Position numbers and translations under genes: made by a program | Shown here: in pieces, positions 25,013-37,300 of the stretch | Layout of the letters: every line of letters starts with the position of its first letter | Position numbering within the stretch: position 1 is the first letter of the stretch | The notes under the pieces: generated by a model | Seen by the model: only the letters and a program-made list of their open reading frames with translations | Databases searched by the model: none | Told to the model about the DNA's origin: nothing | Assembly: GCA_002751075.1 (NCBI GenBank) | Contig: NAOQ01000140.1 | Location: 36,792-100,791, forward strand | Source of the DNA: Ichthyophonus hoferi | Taxonomy: Eukaryota; Opisthokonta; Ichthyosporea; Ichthyophonida; Ichthyophonidae | DNA: 64,000 nucleotides | Direction of reading: 5' to 3'

Positions 25013-27923
25013 GTTATTGTTGTAACCAAAACGTTCACTGCACTTCTACATTTCATTCTTTTATTTATTGTTATTATATTTCCTTATTACTAGAAAGAAA
25101 AGACGTTACTTCCTGGTTTAGAGCTTGGTGCTACCAGATCGATAATTCAATCAACTCATAGAATGACTTAATGCTAACTATCTACAACCAATCATATACT
25201 ATATGGCTATCGACCAGTTAGTGCTTAGTCGGTTTGGATGCAACGGAACAGATGAGGTTAACATCTGAGAGCCAACTAGGTCTTTAAACGCCTGACGACA
25301 ATCAAATAAAAGTTTCTAACATTAGTACTAGTTTTTTTCTTTTCTAATTACTTTTTCCCCGCAGAACAATGCACTCTGCCTTGCGCCCAAGGCCCTGTTA
25401 GACTAAACTATTGTGCTGCTGATTAAGACATATGCCAATAACTGTATACTGTTATTTCTCCACATTAGTTCCGATTGTTAGATTTACCCAGAATAATAAG
25501 ACTTCATATCAGAATGATCTAGGCATACTGTTCTACTATTCGTAGTGCATTAAAGATGTAACCTTTGGTTTTATTTTGTACATTTCTTGAATTTTGTGCC
25601 AGCAGAAAACGTATTATGTCAGCTTATGGTCTGTAAAGGTACGAATGAGGCGTAATGGAAATTTGTTGCATAATTGTATATACATATATATATCCTACAG
25701 AAATAAATGTGATGTTGTCTAGTATGATTGGAGCCTTTTCTAACTTTACATTAACAATTATGTATGATATGATATAATATGATAAGATAGTCGGATACCC
25801 TTTGTTGTGGATGATTTAGATGGCAACTATTATAATTATATCTTCCTTTCTCTCTTCCATATGTTTATCTTTCTAGTTTATATTACTACATAAAGATTGA
25901 GTGTTGTAGTGTTAATGGAATTGTGCATCACCATATCACAATTCTGATATATTGTCAAGGCAGTGTCAGATGGGATATGATATGGTAAGTACATATTACC
26001 TTGGACTCACCTTAGATCACCTACGGATTTTCAGTCATTCATCTACGGTTGTGCCGCATGCATCATGCCAACAAGTATATCTATTATGTATTGTGTTGTA
26101 TATCTATTATATGACTTTAGACTTCGCACATTGGCTAGACCGTATTCGGCACTAAACTTTGGTGCATAAAAGTCATGTGAGTCCTTAGGTCATTGCCAAG
26201 ACAATAAAGTAACGTAATTATAAGCAATCGGTAATTACCGCTACTCGGGGTCTATACAACCAATCACAATCTACCCTTCTCTCACTCAATCGTGTGATTG
26301 GCCAGGACTGGGGCCCAATCTCCCCTTTAAACTCGCTGTATGGAGGGATCATATTATTTTCTTGGGGGGTCTGTGATCATGTCGGATGTGTTCTTTTCAC
26401 CTTTCTGAACCATACCCTCTCTAACTTGATCCAAGTATCATACTGAATGGCCTTTAAAAGAAGATCTTTTATTCGACACTATTGAAACTGTTAAAACTTC
26501 GGCTGTCTCTTTGACTGTACTTAATTTGATCTTGCTAATCACCTTTACTAATAATACCAGGCTGGATACTATCTATCATTATTGACTCTTATTATCCAGG
26601 GGCAGATCTTACCTTCATCCCTAAATGTGTCGATTTAAGGAGTTTTCTATCTTGGAATACTCCGTAAGCATACAAGTCCATTTAATTTAAACCAGGAAAA
26701 GAGTGATGTGCTCATTTCCTTTAAATAGCACATCATTAATTGGCATAATTATATGTTTTGGTGTATAAATCAATTGTTGTTACGTTTTACATAAAACCAC
26801 AGATTAAATGTGGATACAATAGTTGAGACTTTGCACTCACTTTTGTAGTCCCACTCAGATTGTCTCTATCTCATAGCTACAACAAAATATAAACATATCA
26901 AGGGTCAGGGCCTACATGACGGTAGCTTAGACTTCAAAAAACACACATAAATATGTAGCATATAGTATTGAGTGTACTTTCCAACAATATTTTTGTTGCT
27001 CAGAACTGTTTCGCATTTTACTAGCAATATAAAGGATGCCTTTTGAAAATGTGTTTGAAGTGTGATATAAAACAATTACAGAATTTAAATTTCTTGCAAA
27101 CGAGTAATATCAATTGTAAATTATTCTACCAAATGAAATACTACTTTACTTCAAATAGTTCGTAAAATAAAAGCTATTTATTGCATGCAAAAATATGGAA
27201 ATTTGATTTGAACTCATGATATGCTCCTACAGAAAATCACTATTAGGGCGAGGTATGTGTGTTGCTGTAGATATTTGAGATAAGCAAGACATAATATCGC
27301 AAATGTGTACACCCCCTTGAATAGTATGATCCAAGGATAATAAATAATTTCCAGCGAAGATAATTCTACGTGAAGTCAGACGACTTAAAGCGATCAGAAA
27401 GATCAAAGTAAGTATAGTCCGAGGGATTGCCAAAGTTTTAGCAACAAAGATTAAAATACTTGGGGCAAATCATAAAGGGATGCTACATGGGTTTAAGTAA
27501 CTTTCCCAACTTTGAGTATCCTGTATATAAGACATCCATTGCACAATCTGGATTATACTTACTACATCCTAAAAATTACAGTTTAGCACAAATTATACTT
27601 TCAGTAGCGCAGATTATCAGTCTAGGGAAAAAATGAAAGAAAAGTAAGAGTTGAACATGGAAAATTATAAATACATAAGGAAGTATCCGAGATGATCGTT
27701 GGAAAGCGGTATGAGACTGACTATATATGCCAGTGCAATACAGTGCTAGCGTGTCAAGTGTAGACCTGTAAAGAAGTCTTGAAATCGGATCTACAGGGGA
27801 GATTTTAGTTTTGAAAAACAGGGCCTATAAAGTATATATATCATAACCAGTTCTTATCCATTAAATCTTCTCTCTTAAACCATACTAGCTACCGAGATAA
27901 AATCTTTGCTATTCGTTAGCATA

Positions 27924-28610
27924 ATGAATAGGCCCGAGGCAGGCGCGCCTCCTGGAAACCCCAGCAGAGGGAGTAGGATGGGAGCATATAACACTGGCTG
28001 TCGCTGGCCTTGGTAATTACCGAAATGAAAAAGAGGCAAACGAGTCTCCAATATTGAACGCAAACATCACTATTCTTTGCGGCCAAAAACTGTGCATTCA
28101 TTGCTACTCAGTGGACTCTTTAAAGAATGCATTGTTAGTATCTAGCTCTTGGTTACTGATGTATACGGTATGCATATACCAGCACTCCGCCAATAGTAAG
28201 TCGGCTATGTTGTTTGTTTGCTATGTGTTGTATGATCAGATTAATCTTAACATTAAGAGATTATATTGACGTTCTCACTACAGAAGATAAAATAAATCCT
28301 AAACTTTCTTTAGAGCTGCAGAGGATTAGAAAACAGGAAATCATGTCTTTTTTATAATTCGTCTATAAACCATAATATAATGATTGAAATCTATAGTGAT
28401 ATAATCAAGACAACATTATTTAGAAGTCTGGTCGGAGCCCTTGTTGCTCTAGCTATGTATTGTCCTATATTGAGGATGTACTTGGGTTCTCCTTGGCCCG
28501 GGACAATAATAATATTTTTTCAAGTTATATTATGGTTACAGATTGCGCATGGCCTACTTGAATCATTTCAGACAAACAACTTAAGAATGATAAACTGTTA
28601 TTTCCAGTAA
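27924..28610 (+). other. Two weak coding-like islands, product unknown
   Basis: At 27924-28012 an ATG-started, GC-rich segment reads MNRPEAGAPPGNPS and then AYNTGCRWP, ending at a possible donor (GTAATT). At 28380-28610 a frame encodes two hydrophobic segments (SLVGALVALAMYCPIL and IIIFFQVILWLQIAHGLL). The YN-x5-P-W pattern and the second hydrophobic block faintly recall 3-hydroxyacyl-CoA dehydratases (HACD). The remaining family motifs are not found before the tyrosinase starts, and the intron phases do not join the two parts. They could be a decayed gene or chance. Confidence 0.15.
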
Positions 28611-29391
28611 TATATGTTGTTACCTGTCAGCTTCATATTATGAAATTCAAAAATGTCCTTTAGCAGATGAAAATCTGGCCCACACTAATTTATTATTTAA
28701 ATACAAAGTAGCAACACATGTGGATTGAAGCTCTCTGAGAGGATCATCTAATGTGTTGAAATATTTTCAGCAGTGACAAGATAAAATATGGGAATTTTTT
28801 AATTTGTCAATGATGTCAATATAGGTCACTGAAAGAAAATTAAGACATTATGTAACGGTCAATATTGACATTCTGATTGTTATTAGTTGATCCTGACCGC
28901 TGATATATCATAAATACATATTAGCCCTTGACATTAGAAGCCCTGCCCCGACCCACCCACCTCCGATATAGATGCAACATACATTAGCACTGGAACAATG
29001 CATGATAACTAATTACTGAAGCAATGTAATTTGTTTATCAGGCATGGAATTTTCAACAACAGTTAAAACCGTATGTTCAAATCTATTATTATAGCATCAA
29101 ACCACCCTTATGATTAAGTTAATACAAGGGGCTTTCAAAACATATTCAAATAAAACGATCATGCTTTCGATTGCTTTATCCATTCTGGATCGTGCACTGT
29201 TCGGCTCAATCGGTGTCGAGCATGATACAATCATGTGTTTCCATCAATGAAAACAAAGCCTGGCAGTCTTGTTTTTAGTCATCCAATAGGAAGCATTTAT
29301 GGCACCATGGTATTCACCTAGAATATATTATAGTAAGGTCTACATAGCCGAGCAATATTTTTTCGTGTAAGCGATTGAATTATTTTACAAA

Positions 29392-32300
29392 ATGATTACG
29401 TGGTATTCAGTCCTGTTCATTTTCCTTTTATCTTTAAATACAAGTATTACGGCCCAATATTCCCGATGTCGAGTAGGTTACTACGTTGGTAATGATGGTA
29501 GGTAATTCGTCATTCGTTTAGATCAACCATTTTCCTTCTGATATACTTTTCTCTATTCAATTTAGACTGACTGCTGCCTAAATCTTGCAGCTCATTAGGC
29601 TTAGACACAAATAGATCTATGAACTTGTGCATCAATATAGGAAAAATAAGAAATATTCCGTTGGCATTAAAAAATCCGTATTTGGGCTTAGGCTACCCAA
29701 TTGTTCATACCTCGGTAGGGTTTTGTAGGCGATGAGCTTTGATGCAACTGCATTTTCGTTGTAGATTTTATCGGCTATATAGTTTGGTGTTTCTGGATCG
29801 CATATAGTACTTGTTCTGCACATAAGGTTTTTTTATTTTTATGTGATTATCTGTATATAATTTTTTCCCCTTATCCCCCTTAACATATTATTATGCAACT
29901 AAATCATTATGCAACTAAACTAATCTTGAGGCACGATCACTGACCTATTTATTATTTGGGCTTCGACTGAACCTTCTTATTCATCTGTGGTTAGCGACCT
30001 TGTAGTGACATATAATGATTTTGTATAATGGTCAATTAAAATTATTAAAGAATTTTGTGTGCGTGTACGTAGACTCATTGGTGTTTAGACGGGATTTGTA
30101 TTCTATATATTGATAGAAATGGAAATGGAAAATAATGCATTGATGAGGAAGAATACTACTATGTACTGGTAATTGTTCTTAAATGATATTAATTTATACA
30201 TAAACAGGGCGATGTTATCCTAGGTGCCGTACAGGATACCAATTCCAAAACAACAAATGCGTTAGGATTTGTCCACCAAATCAATCCTATAAAGCAAATT
30301 CTGGATGTGTCGAAAGGTGCCCCGAAGGTTCTAACTGGAATGGACGCACGTGTATCAAGTGCCGATCAGGCTATCGATTTTGGAGAGACCGTTGTAGGGA
30401 TATTAATGAATGTAGAAGTGTTAAATGTAAAGGCTTTTGCTGGAACACCTATGGGAGTTACTACTGCCTGTGCTTAAATGCCAAGAGAAATAGATATATT
30501 CCATGTCCTACAGCTACCACAACGACTACACCTCCCACTGCAACCACTACCACAACAACTACACCTCCCACTACAACCACTACCACAACAACTACACCTC
30601 CCACTACAACCACTACCACAACAACTACGCCTCCCACTACAACTACTACCACAACAACTACACCTCCCACTACAACCACTACCACCACTATCACAACAAC
30701 TACACCTCCCACTACAACCACTACCACCACTATCACAACGACTACACCTCCCCCTACAACCACTACCACAACTACAACTTCCACTACCAGCACCACTATA
30801 ATACCTCCAGAGTATTGTGAAGGTCTTGTGGACAGTACGGGGAAACGAGTGAGAAAGGAATGGCGGGAACTTACTCCACTACAACAGACAAATTATATTA
30901 ATGCCGTGCGTGCTGTATTTGAAGCAGGAGACTGGAACCAAATCAAACAACATCACTGGCAGGCCAATACTAACACATATGCTCATACGAGCAATGCTTT
31001 CCTAGCCTGGCACCGGGAAATGCTGTTTCTGTATGAAAACCAGCTACGCGATTTAGGGGGAACATTCTCGTGTATCACACTTCCTTATTGGGACTGGTCA
31101 CAGGATGTTAAAGATCAACCTACCAACGAACCAGAGATCAGTGTAGTGGAGGATTGGAATGGCATAAGTACGTAACATACCTCCGACTTGCTTTCTCGTC
31201 ACTTTCTTTTTTTTTAATCACATCATCTCTCTCCTTGTGAAAATTTAAATTTATGGGTTTTCTAAAGCTTTTACTACCGTAATTAGGATATTCGTTTTCT
31301 TTTGGTATCTGGACTAAATAATACTAGTATATTGTTTGCATATCTTTTCTTGCTCACTCTGATACGAATGATCGGTGATAATGACATAGATTTTAAATAT
31401 CCTTTTGATCATATGATGTAAATCAAGTTATATTATTTTAATCTTGTATTTTCACTTTTTTTTTAAGGTCATTAATTATAGAGTCATAACTGCCATATTG
31501 TAATACACTATGGTGAAATATCATATAGCCAACTAATCATCTACTCTCCTCTACTTAGGCAATTCGTGCCTCCTAGATAACTTTATTGGGCCGATTCGTT
31601 ATGGCGATAACATATGTGTTACCCGTCCTTTTGGTGTCCGTTGGCGAACTATCGGTCCAGTAGAGTATGCCGAAGGTACCGTTAACCGACCGGAGTTTAA
31701 TGATTATAGTGATTGGTGGAAAATATGGCATGCCACTATTCATGTGGTTGTGGGCGGTAGTACGGGGACCATGAATGATATCTTGTTCTCACCCAACGAT
31801 CCACTGTTCTTCTTGCACCACGCTATGGTGGATAAGGCGTTTGCTACATGGCAGGTAGGCCTCTTTAAATGGTTTTTACAGACGGCAAGAATGTGATAGG
31901 GAAATGTAAAACATAATGTAGCCCTAGTATTAAGTTGTATATTTTTTTGATTGTATTTAACTCATAAGAAACTGATATTATATGCCGATTGATAAGGAAT
32001 CGACACAAATCCCAATTTATAGCTCACCCTTTTCCCACCTCATTCATCTCACTGTCTTCCCATTCACAGGCTTGTCATGGATATAACACTGACCCAGGTC
32101 CAACAGTTCCTCCTGCTGTTTATGTAGAGAACTTTGCCGATGTTCCTCACGGCTTTGATGAACAAATGTTTGTTTTCCCACACACTGTCACGCCACGTGA
32201 TGTGCATGACATTGATGTCTTGGGCTACACATATGCATCTGATGTCCTGGATCGTACTATATATACCACGCTCTTTGACACATGTCCTCAGGCAATACCT

Positions 32301-32648
32301 TGGGTAGAGGGTTCCGGTCCACAGGCAAGTACGAGACCCGCAGTAACCGTATCCAATGTAATTACTAATGAAGATGTCAAAGATTTTGCATCTCCTAAGA
32401 ATTCAGCAGGAGACCCTGCCCCGATTACGCGGGAGGATGTCCAGCGTACAGTGTCGGCAAGAAAGTCACTTTTACGTTTCAGTAATGCTCTCAAGGATGT
32501 AAAGGCCTCTGCGAATTTCACTGAAAAGGTTCAATTAGCTCTGTCCAATGCTGGCAATGCTGAGTGTCGTACATTGGGAGGACCTCCGAAACTACCAGTC
32601 AAGTGGCAGAATGTTCTTGGTGTTAAGGATGTGGTTCTTACCTGTTAA
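29392..32648 (+). CDS. Secreted tyrosinase with Cys-rich/EGF-like region and Thr/Pro linker (646 aa)
   Basis: Exons 29392-29497, 30208-31167, 31559-31854 and 32070-32648 join in phase. Residues 1-21 form a signal peptide (hydrophobic core, cut after ITA). Residues 26-135 are Cys-rich, with a calcium-binding EGF-like pattern from DINEC (100). Residues 137-235 are almost only Thr and Pro, a mucin-like linker probably O-glycosylated. The type-3 copper domain follows. CuA ligands are a His of QHHW (284/285), His295 and His304 (H-x8-H, ending AWHRE). CuB ligands are His413 and His417 (WHATIH) and the second His of FFLHH (443). All six ligands are present, with DPLFF and the PYWDW motif, so an active phenoloxidase is likely. 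A C-terminal region of about 190 residues may be a shielding domain. Expected role is oxidation of phenols outside the cell or in a secretory compartment, perhaps in wall or spore melanisation (inference). Confidence 0.92.
30510..30800 (+). repeat. In-frame ACN/CCN minisatellite encoding the Thr/Pro linker
   Basis: A 36-bp unit (accactaccacaacaact, then acacctcccactaca) is repeated about seven times, two with an inserted accactatc. It encodes runs of Thr broken by PP. Unit borders are sharp, which suggests recent unequal exchange, so linker length is likely variable. Open frames on the other strand and in the other forward frames are artefacts of the repeat. Confidence 0.9.
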
Positions 32649-34365
32649 GATAAAAGCAAGGATCCCTTTTCCTTGTGCGGATACGGCACGGTATTCATAC
32701 ATATGGAAATAGATACTGACAATATATATCTATATTTATTCTGTTTTGGTATATGGTATATGTGTTATTTAAGTGGAAAGGGTTTAATTTATACTGAGCT
32801 GTACTTAAGTGCTTAAGTTGTAGCCACTCCAGTTATAAGTTCAGGGGTGACGAAATACTTGCCTTTAGCTAGCAAATCGTTTGTAGATCGTACAGTTTAT
32901 CTAAGTCGTTCCTCTAGTCTCCGATCCTCTTTGACTGGCTCAGGCCGATTGGGGAAAAACATAATGAGGGGTGTTCATATACAGAAGCACGGCTACGTAG
33001 TTTAAACATATATAAAAAAAATCGAAATAAAATACAAAATAAATGCAATATTAGGATAGTAATAACATATATTGTACTTGTCACCAGTCTTTAACATTGC
33101 TTCCAGCGGTGTATATGATGTATATACGAACTTATTTAGTCCATATATTATGTTACCTAGTGAAATAGCTTAATATAATTGATCAGTTTCCAGTGCTGTA
33201 ACTAAACGCAGTTTTAAATTGAAAGCACCCCTTTAGGATAAAGTAAATAAATGTAATAGCAGGTAATATACTTACACCAGAAGCCGATTTACCTGAACTT
33301 TGGGCATTATTATGTTAGTGGGAGCTCATGCTATAGATCTAGAACTAGAGCTCGTCAAAGGTTAAACTCGATTGTGTAATAAGAAAAAGATTACAGCACG
33401 TGGTATTCCCGCGCGATCTTATACCGCGATACTGACCACCATAGCAATTTAACTACCTAGATCGGACGAGATGGGGTATACCGTAGCCAACAGGATAGAT
33501 TGGGTTAAGATTAAAAGTAGTGTCTTATATTCTATTACTTACAAATTTCTATAAATTACAATTTAAACGAGAGTATTAATTATATTAATTAAGTATATAC
33601 TATGCATAAATAGATCGTACGATATTGAGTGCTTTCGGCCAGGCAAGGCCGTAGCCAACAAAATAAGCTAGGGCAATATTATAAGTGGTATTTTGTATTT
33701 TTATAACTTAAAAATATTGTTAATTACTATAAATTAACTTTTAAAATACAATATTATTTAAATATATACTAATGCATAAACAAATGAGAGGATATAAGTT
33801 GCTTTCTGCTAGGTATAGCCGTCACCGATATGATTATATTTTAAATATATTTAAAATATAATTACAATAAACTTTACACCAATCGTTCATATCTTAATTT
33901 GTTTTTTAAAAAGGTAACGTTGCGATTAACTAGCAAACGAATTAACAGTTAGCATTAAATTAATTTAAAAGTTTAAAATATTGCCGATAACCGTCAGTTG
34001 AACCGGAGTTTTTTTTAGGCTCAATCGTTATTCCTAATATATCCATGTGATAATAATATATTATTATATATACTGTATGTTATTATATTTTAATGTATCA
34101 TACTATATTGTATGATAAATACATACTTCCATACAATTAGTACACCACAGGAAGGAGGGAGAGAATAAGAGAAAGAGTAATAGTTTATAGTTACACTTTG
34201 TTTTTTATTTTTTGTTTTAAATTTGATTTCGTTTAGCACGAGTATGCCAAATATGTGTAGTTCAGTGATGTTTACTTCATATGTATGGTATAGTTGTAGT
34301 TAGGTTAGTAGATTAGTTTTTAATATAAAAAGACACTTTAAAAAAGTTGACTTAAAGAACTTATC
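32649..34365. other. Intergenic region with a tandem duplication
   Basis: No gene is seen between the tyrosinase stop and the next ATG. The stretch includes a two-copy tandem repeat (33477-33840, listed separately) and AT-rich sequence. No polyadenylation signal stands out close behind the tyrosinase stop; AATAAA-like motifs occur near 33025 and 33040. Confidence 0.55.
33477..33840 (+). repeat. Tandem repeat, about 170-bp unit, two and a half copies
   Basis: Blocks ccgtagccaacaggata / gccgtagccaacaaaata / gccgtcaccgata recur about 170 bp apart. Each is followed by taagattaaaagtagt or tattataagtggta, then ttataacttaaaaa or related, then tatatactatgcataaa. No coding content is seen. Confidence 0.65.
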
Positions 34366-37300
34366 ATGGATTGTAAGAAAGAAAAGATAGTAGGAGAGAA
34401 TAATATTCTCATATTAATTGATGTTGTTGGAGTTCTTTGTGATGTACGTAGAGAAAATGAAAAGTCCACCGTTGCCGAAGATGCACGCGTTGGCCAGTTT
34501 TATGTATACGACCGACCGGGAATGAAGGAGGTGAAGTGAAAAATATATACATGGGAGAGGGAGAGGGAAAGGGAGAAATGTTTTTAACTTTTGTTATCTA
34601 ATGAGATGAAATTGTTTGTTTTATTTGTTACTTACTTTTTTTCATGTTTAAGTTTTTTTATTTACTTGCTTACGTTTGCACAGCTATTATTATTAAAAAT
34701 TTATATTAAGGTATGTTTCAGGGACCAATCTGTGTACGAAAGGTATATTGTGTGTTTATTAGCTTATATATGTTGTTAGTATTAGTTGTACGCTCATTTA
34801 TCTTTCTTATTCTTTCTCTATTTGTATGCTAATCATTATCGGTGTATACCAGGATTATATTATCAATGCTTTTTACCATTTACTTGTCTGATGTTTCTAA
34901 TAATCAAACAAATAAATACGCACAAAAGTATGTCTATACACATCTATCTACATAAATATTTACAGATTTACTTAGCATTGGTCACAACTTGTTTAAACCT
35001 TTACTCGACAATATATGACATGCCAAGTATTATACTATAGAATATAATGCATTATATACTACATATCATACAATATAGTACATTATATACCGCATACCAT
35101 ACAATATAATGCATTATATACTACATACCATACAATATATTACATTATATACCAATGCCATACAATATAATGCGTTATATACTACATACCATACAATATA
35201 GTACATTATATACCACATATCATACAATATAATGCATTATATACTACATACCATACAATATAGTACAGTATATACCACATACCCTACAATATAATACATT
35301 CTATACTACATACCATACAATTAATACATTCTATACTACATACTATACAGTATAATACATTATATACTATATACCATACAATATAGTACATTATATACCG
35401 CATACCATACAATATAATGCATTACATACTACATACCATACTATATAATACATTATATACCACATACCATACAATATTTTACATTATATACTACATACCA
35501 TACAGTATAATACATTATATACCACATGCCATACAATATGTTACATTATATACCACATACTATACAATATAATACATTATATACTACATACCATACAGTA
35601 TAATACATTATATACCACATACCATACAATATATTATATACTACATACCATACAATATAATACATTATATACTACATACCATACAGTATAATACATTATA
35701 TACCACATATTATACAATACAGTACATTATATACCACATGACATACAGTATAATATATTATATACCACATACCATACAGTATAATATATTATATACCACA
35801 TACCATACAATATAATACATTATATACTACATACCATACAATATAGTACATTATATACCACATACCATACAATATAACACATTCCATGCCATACCATTAT
35901 ATACCATACCATGCCATACAATACAATAACATCATTCTATACATATATACAGGTGGTTGAGGTACTTAGTAGGCATTATACCATTGGTGTATGGAGCACC
36001 CTAGCCCAAGCCACTGTTAAAGAATTAACCTATCATGTATTTGGAAATATCCCACTACACGCTATATGGGATGCACGTATGTGCATGCCTACTATGGCTG
36101 ATGAAGACTGGCGATTGGCTCACAGCGCACCCACCAATCTAAAGAAGCCATTACTTTTAAAATCATTGGGTCCACATACCGATGACCCCACTATAGCTCC
36201 GTTTATACCTGAAAAGATTCTGATTATTGATTCTACCACATACCGTACTGTTAACAACCTGCCTGGCTTGTCGCTTACCACTACTGCCTTTGATGTTGAT
36301 CTGAGAGACAAAGTGAGCCCCTACATGCGCCTGTTGTGCCGTATTTTTTTTTTTTTTTTTTTTGAAAGGCAATGTGTGCATGATTTTTATTCGTCATATA
36401 CATATACCTATACATGTGCACACTTACACCCATGCTTGCATCAACATAAATATATATTATATTGTATTATATCTCTGTTACTTATTCATTTTACTTATTC
36501 ATTCCTATCCTATACGATGTAAATGTACTCTTTCACACATGTATACATACGTACGTCTCTTTTGTTCTTTTTCTCCTTCTCTTTTAATCACCACCTCTCC
36601 TCTAATCCCTGCCCGAATAATTTATTTTAAACCAGATTAAACCAGTAATAATTCTCCTTTAAAAACAGCAGCCAATGATATGCTGCAATATAATGGAAAA
36701 TTGGTGGCAGGTATAAATTTAATCAATTAGATTCTCTTTATAAAATTCTGTTCTAATCATAATATCCAATTATTTTTAAGTATTTTTGATTACATATATT
36801 ATTTATTTTTTCCTGCAAATCAAGACAGATTTATGCCTTATTTGGTTATTTACCCGCAGTATAATGCATCATCATTAGGGGAGTATTTCCCCGGGAAGTA
36901 GTCTATTAATATATAATTATAGGTGTGTTCCTATTTTTGATTTCACATGTGGGTATGTATATATGTGTAACCCGCCAATCAAATCTCAGGACGGGGATAT
37001 GCTGCACCCTCCTTAAAGGCTATTTAAATAATCTTTTTAAAAAAAATTAAATTTTAACAGGCCAACTGGTACTTTAAATTGTTATGCATTGGTTGTCATT
37101 GGTTGCCCTTATCCTAACCTATCAATCAAATCATATCACAGGATGAAGAGATGCAACACCTTAAAGGCTATTTAAAACGCATGCGATCCAACTCAACTTG
37201 CACCCAATTCCTCTTAGATAGTCCCTACCAAGTATGGAAGAATATAAGCCGTGATTTTTCTAACATGACAGATGCGGGAGCTTTTTCAAATATTATCACT

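Larger units (their letters stand above)
24801..29391. other. Region without a confident gene
   Basis: The 3' UTR of the UBALD-like gene is followed by AT-rich sequence. A segment at 25100-25330 carries a diverged dispersed repeat. At 26220-26340 there are several CCAAT/ATTGG motifs in both orientations. Two coding-like islands, 27924-28013 and 28380-28610, are listed separately. An imperfect inverted repeat lies at about 29159-29230, upstream of the tyrosinase. Confidence 0.45.

Noticed and set aside
30461-30820. Val/Gly-rich minus frame and His/Tyr-rich plus frame across the Thr linker
   Set aside because: They are artefacts of the 36-bp minisatellite; the frame joined to the tyrosinase domain is the coding one.
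36669-36711. Possible extra exon in the FCP1-like/CID gene (after aaaacag, ending before gtataa)
   Set aside because: It is in frame, but joining exon 2 directly to 37142 gives the typical end of the NIF fold (RDK then DEEMQHLKGYL), and this segment looks like a weak echo of that exon.
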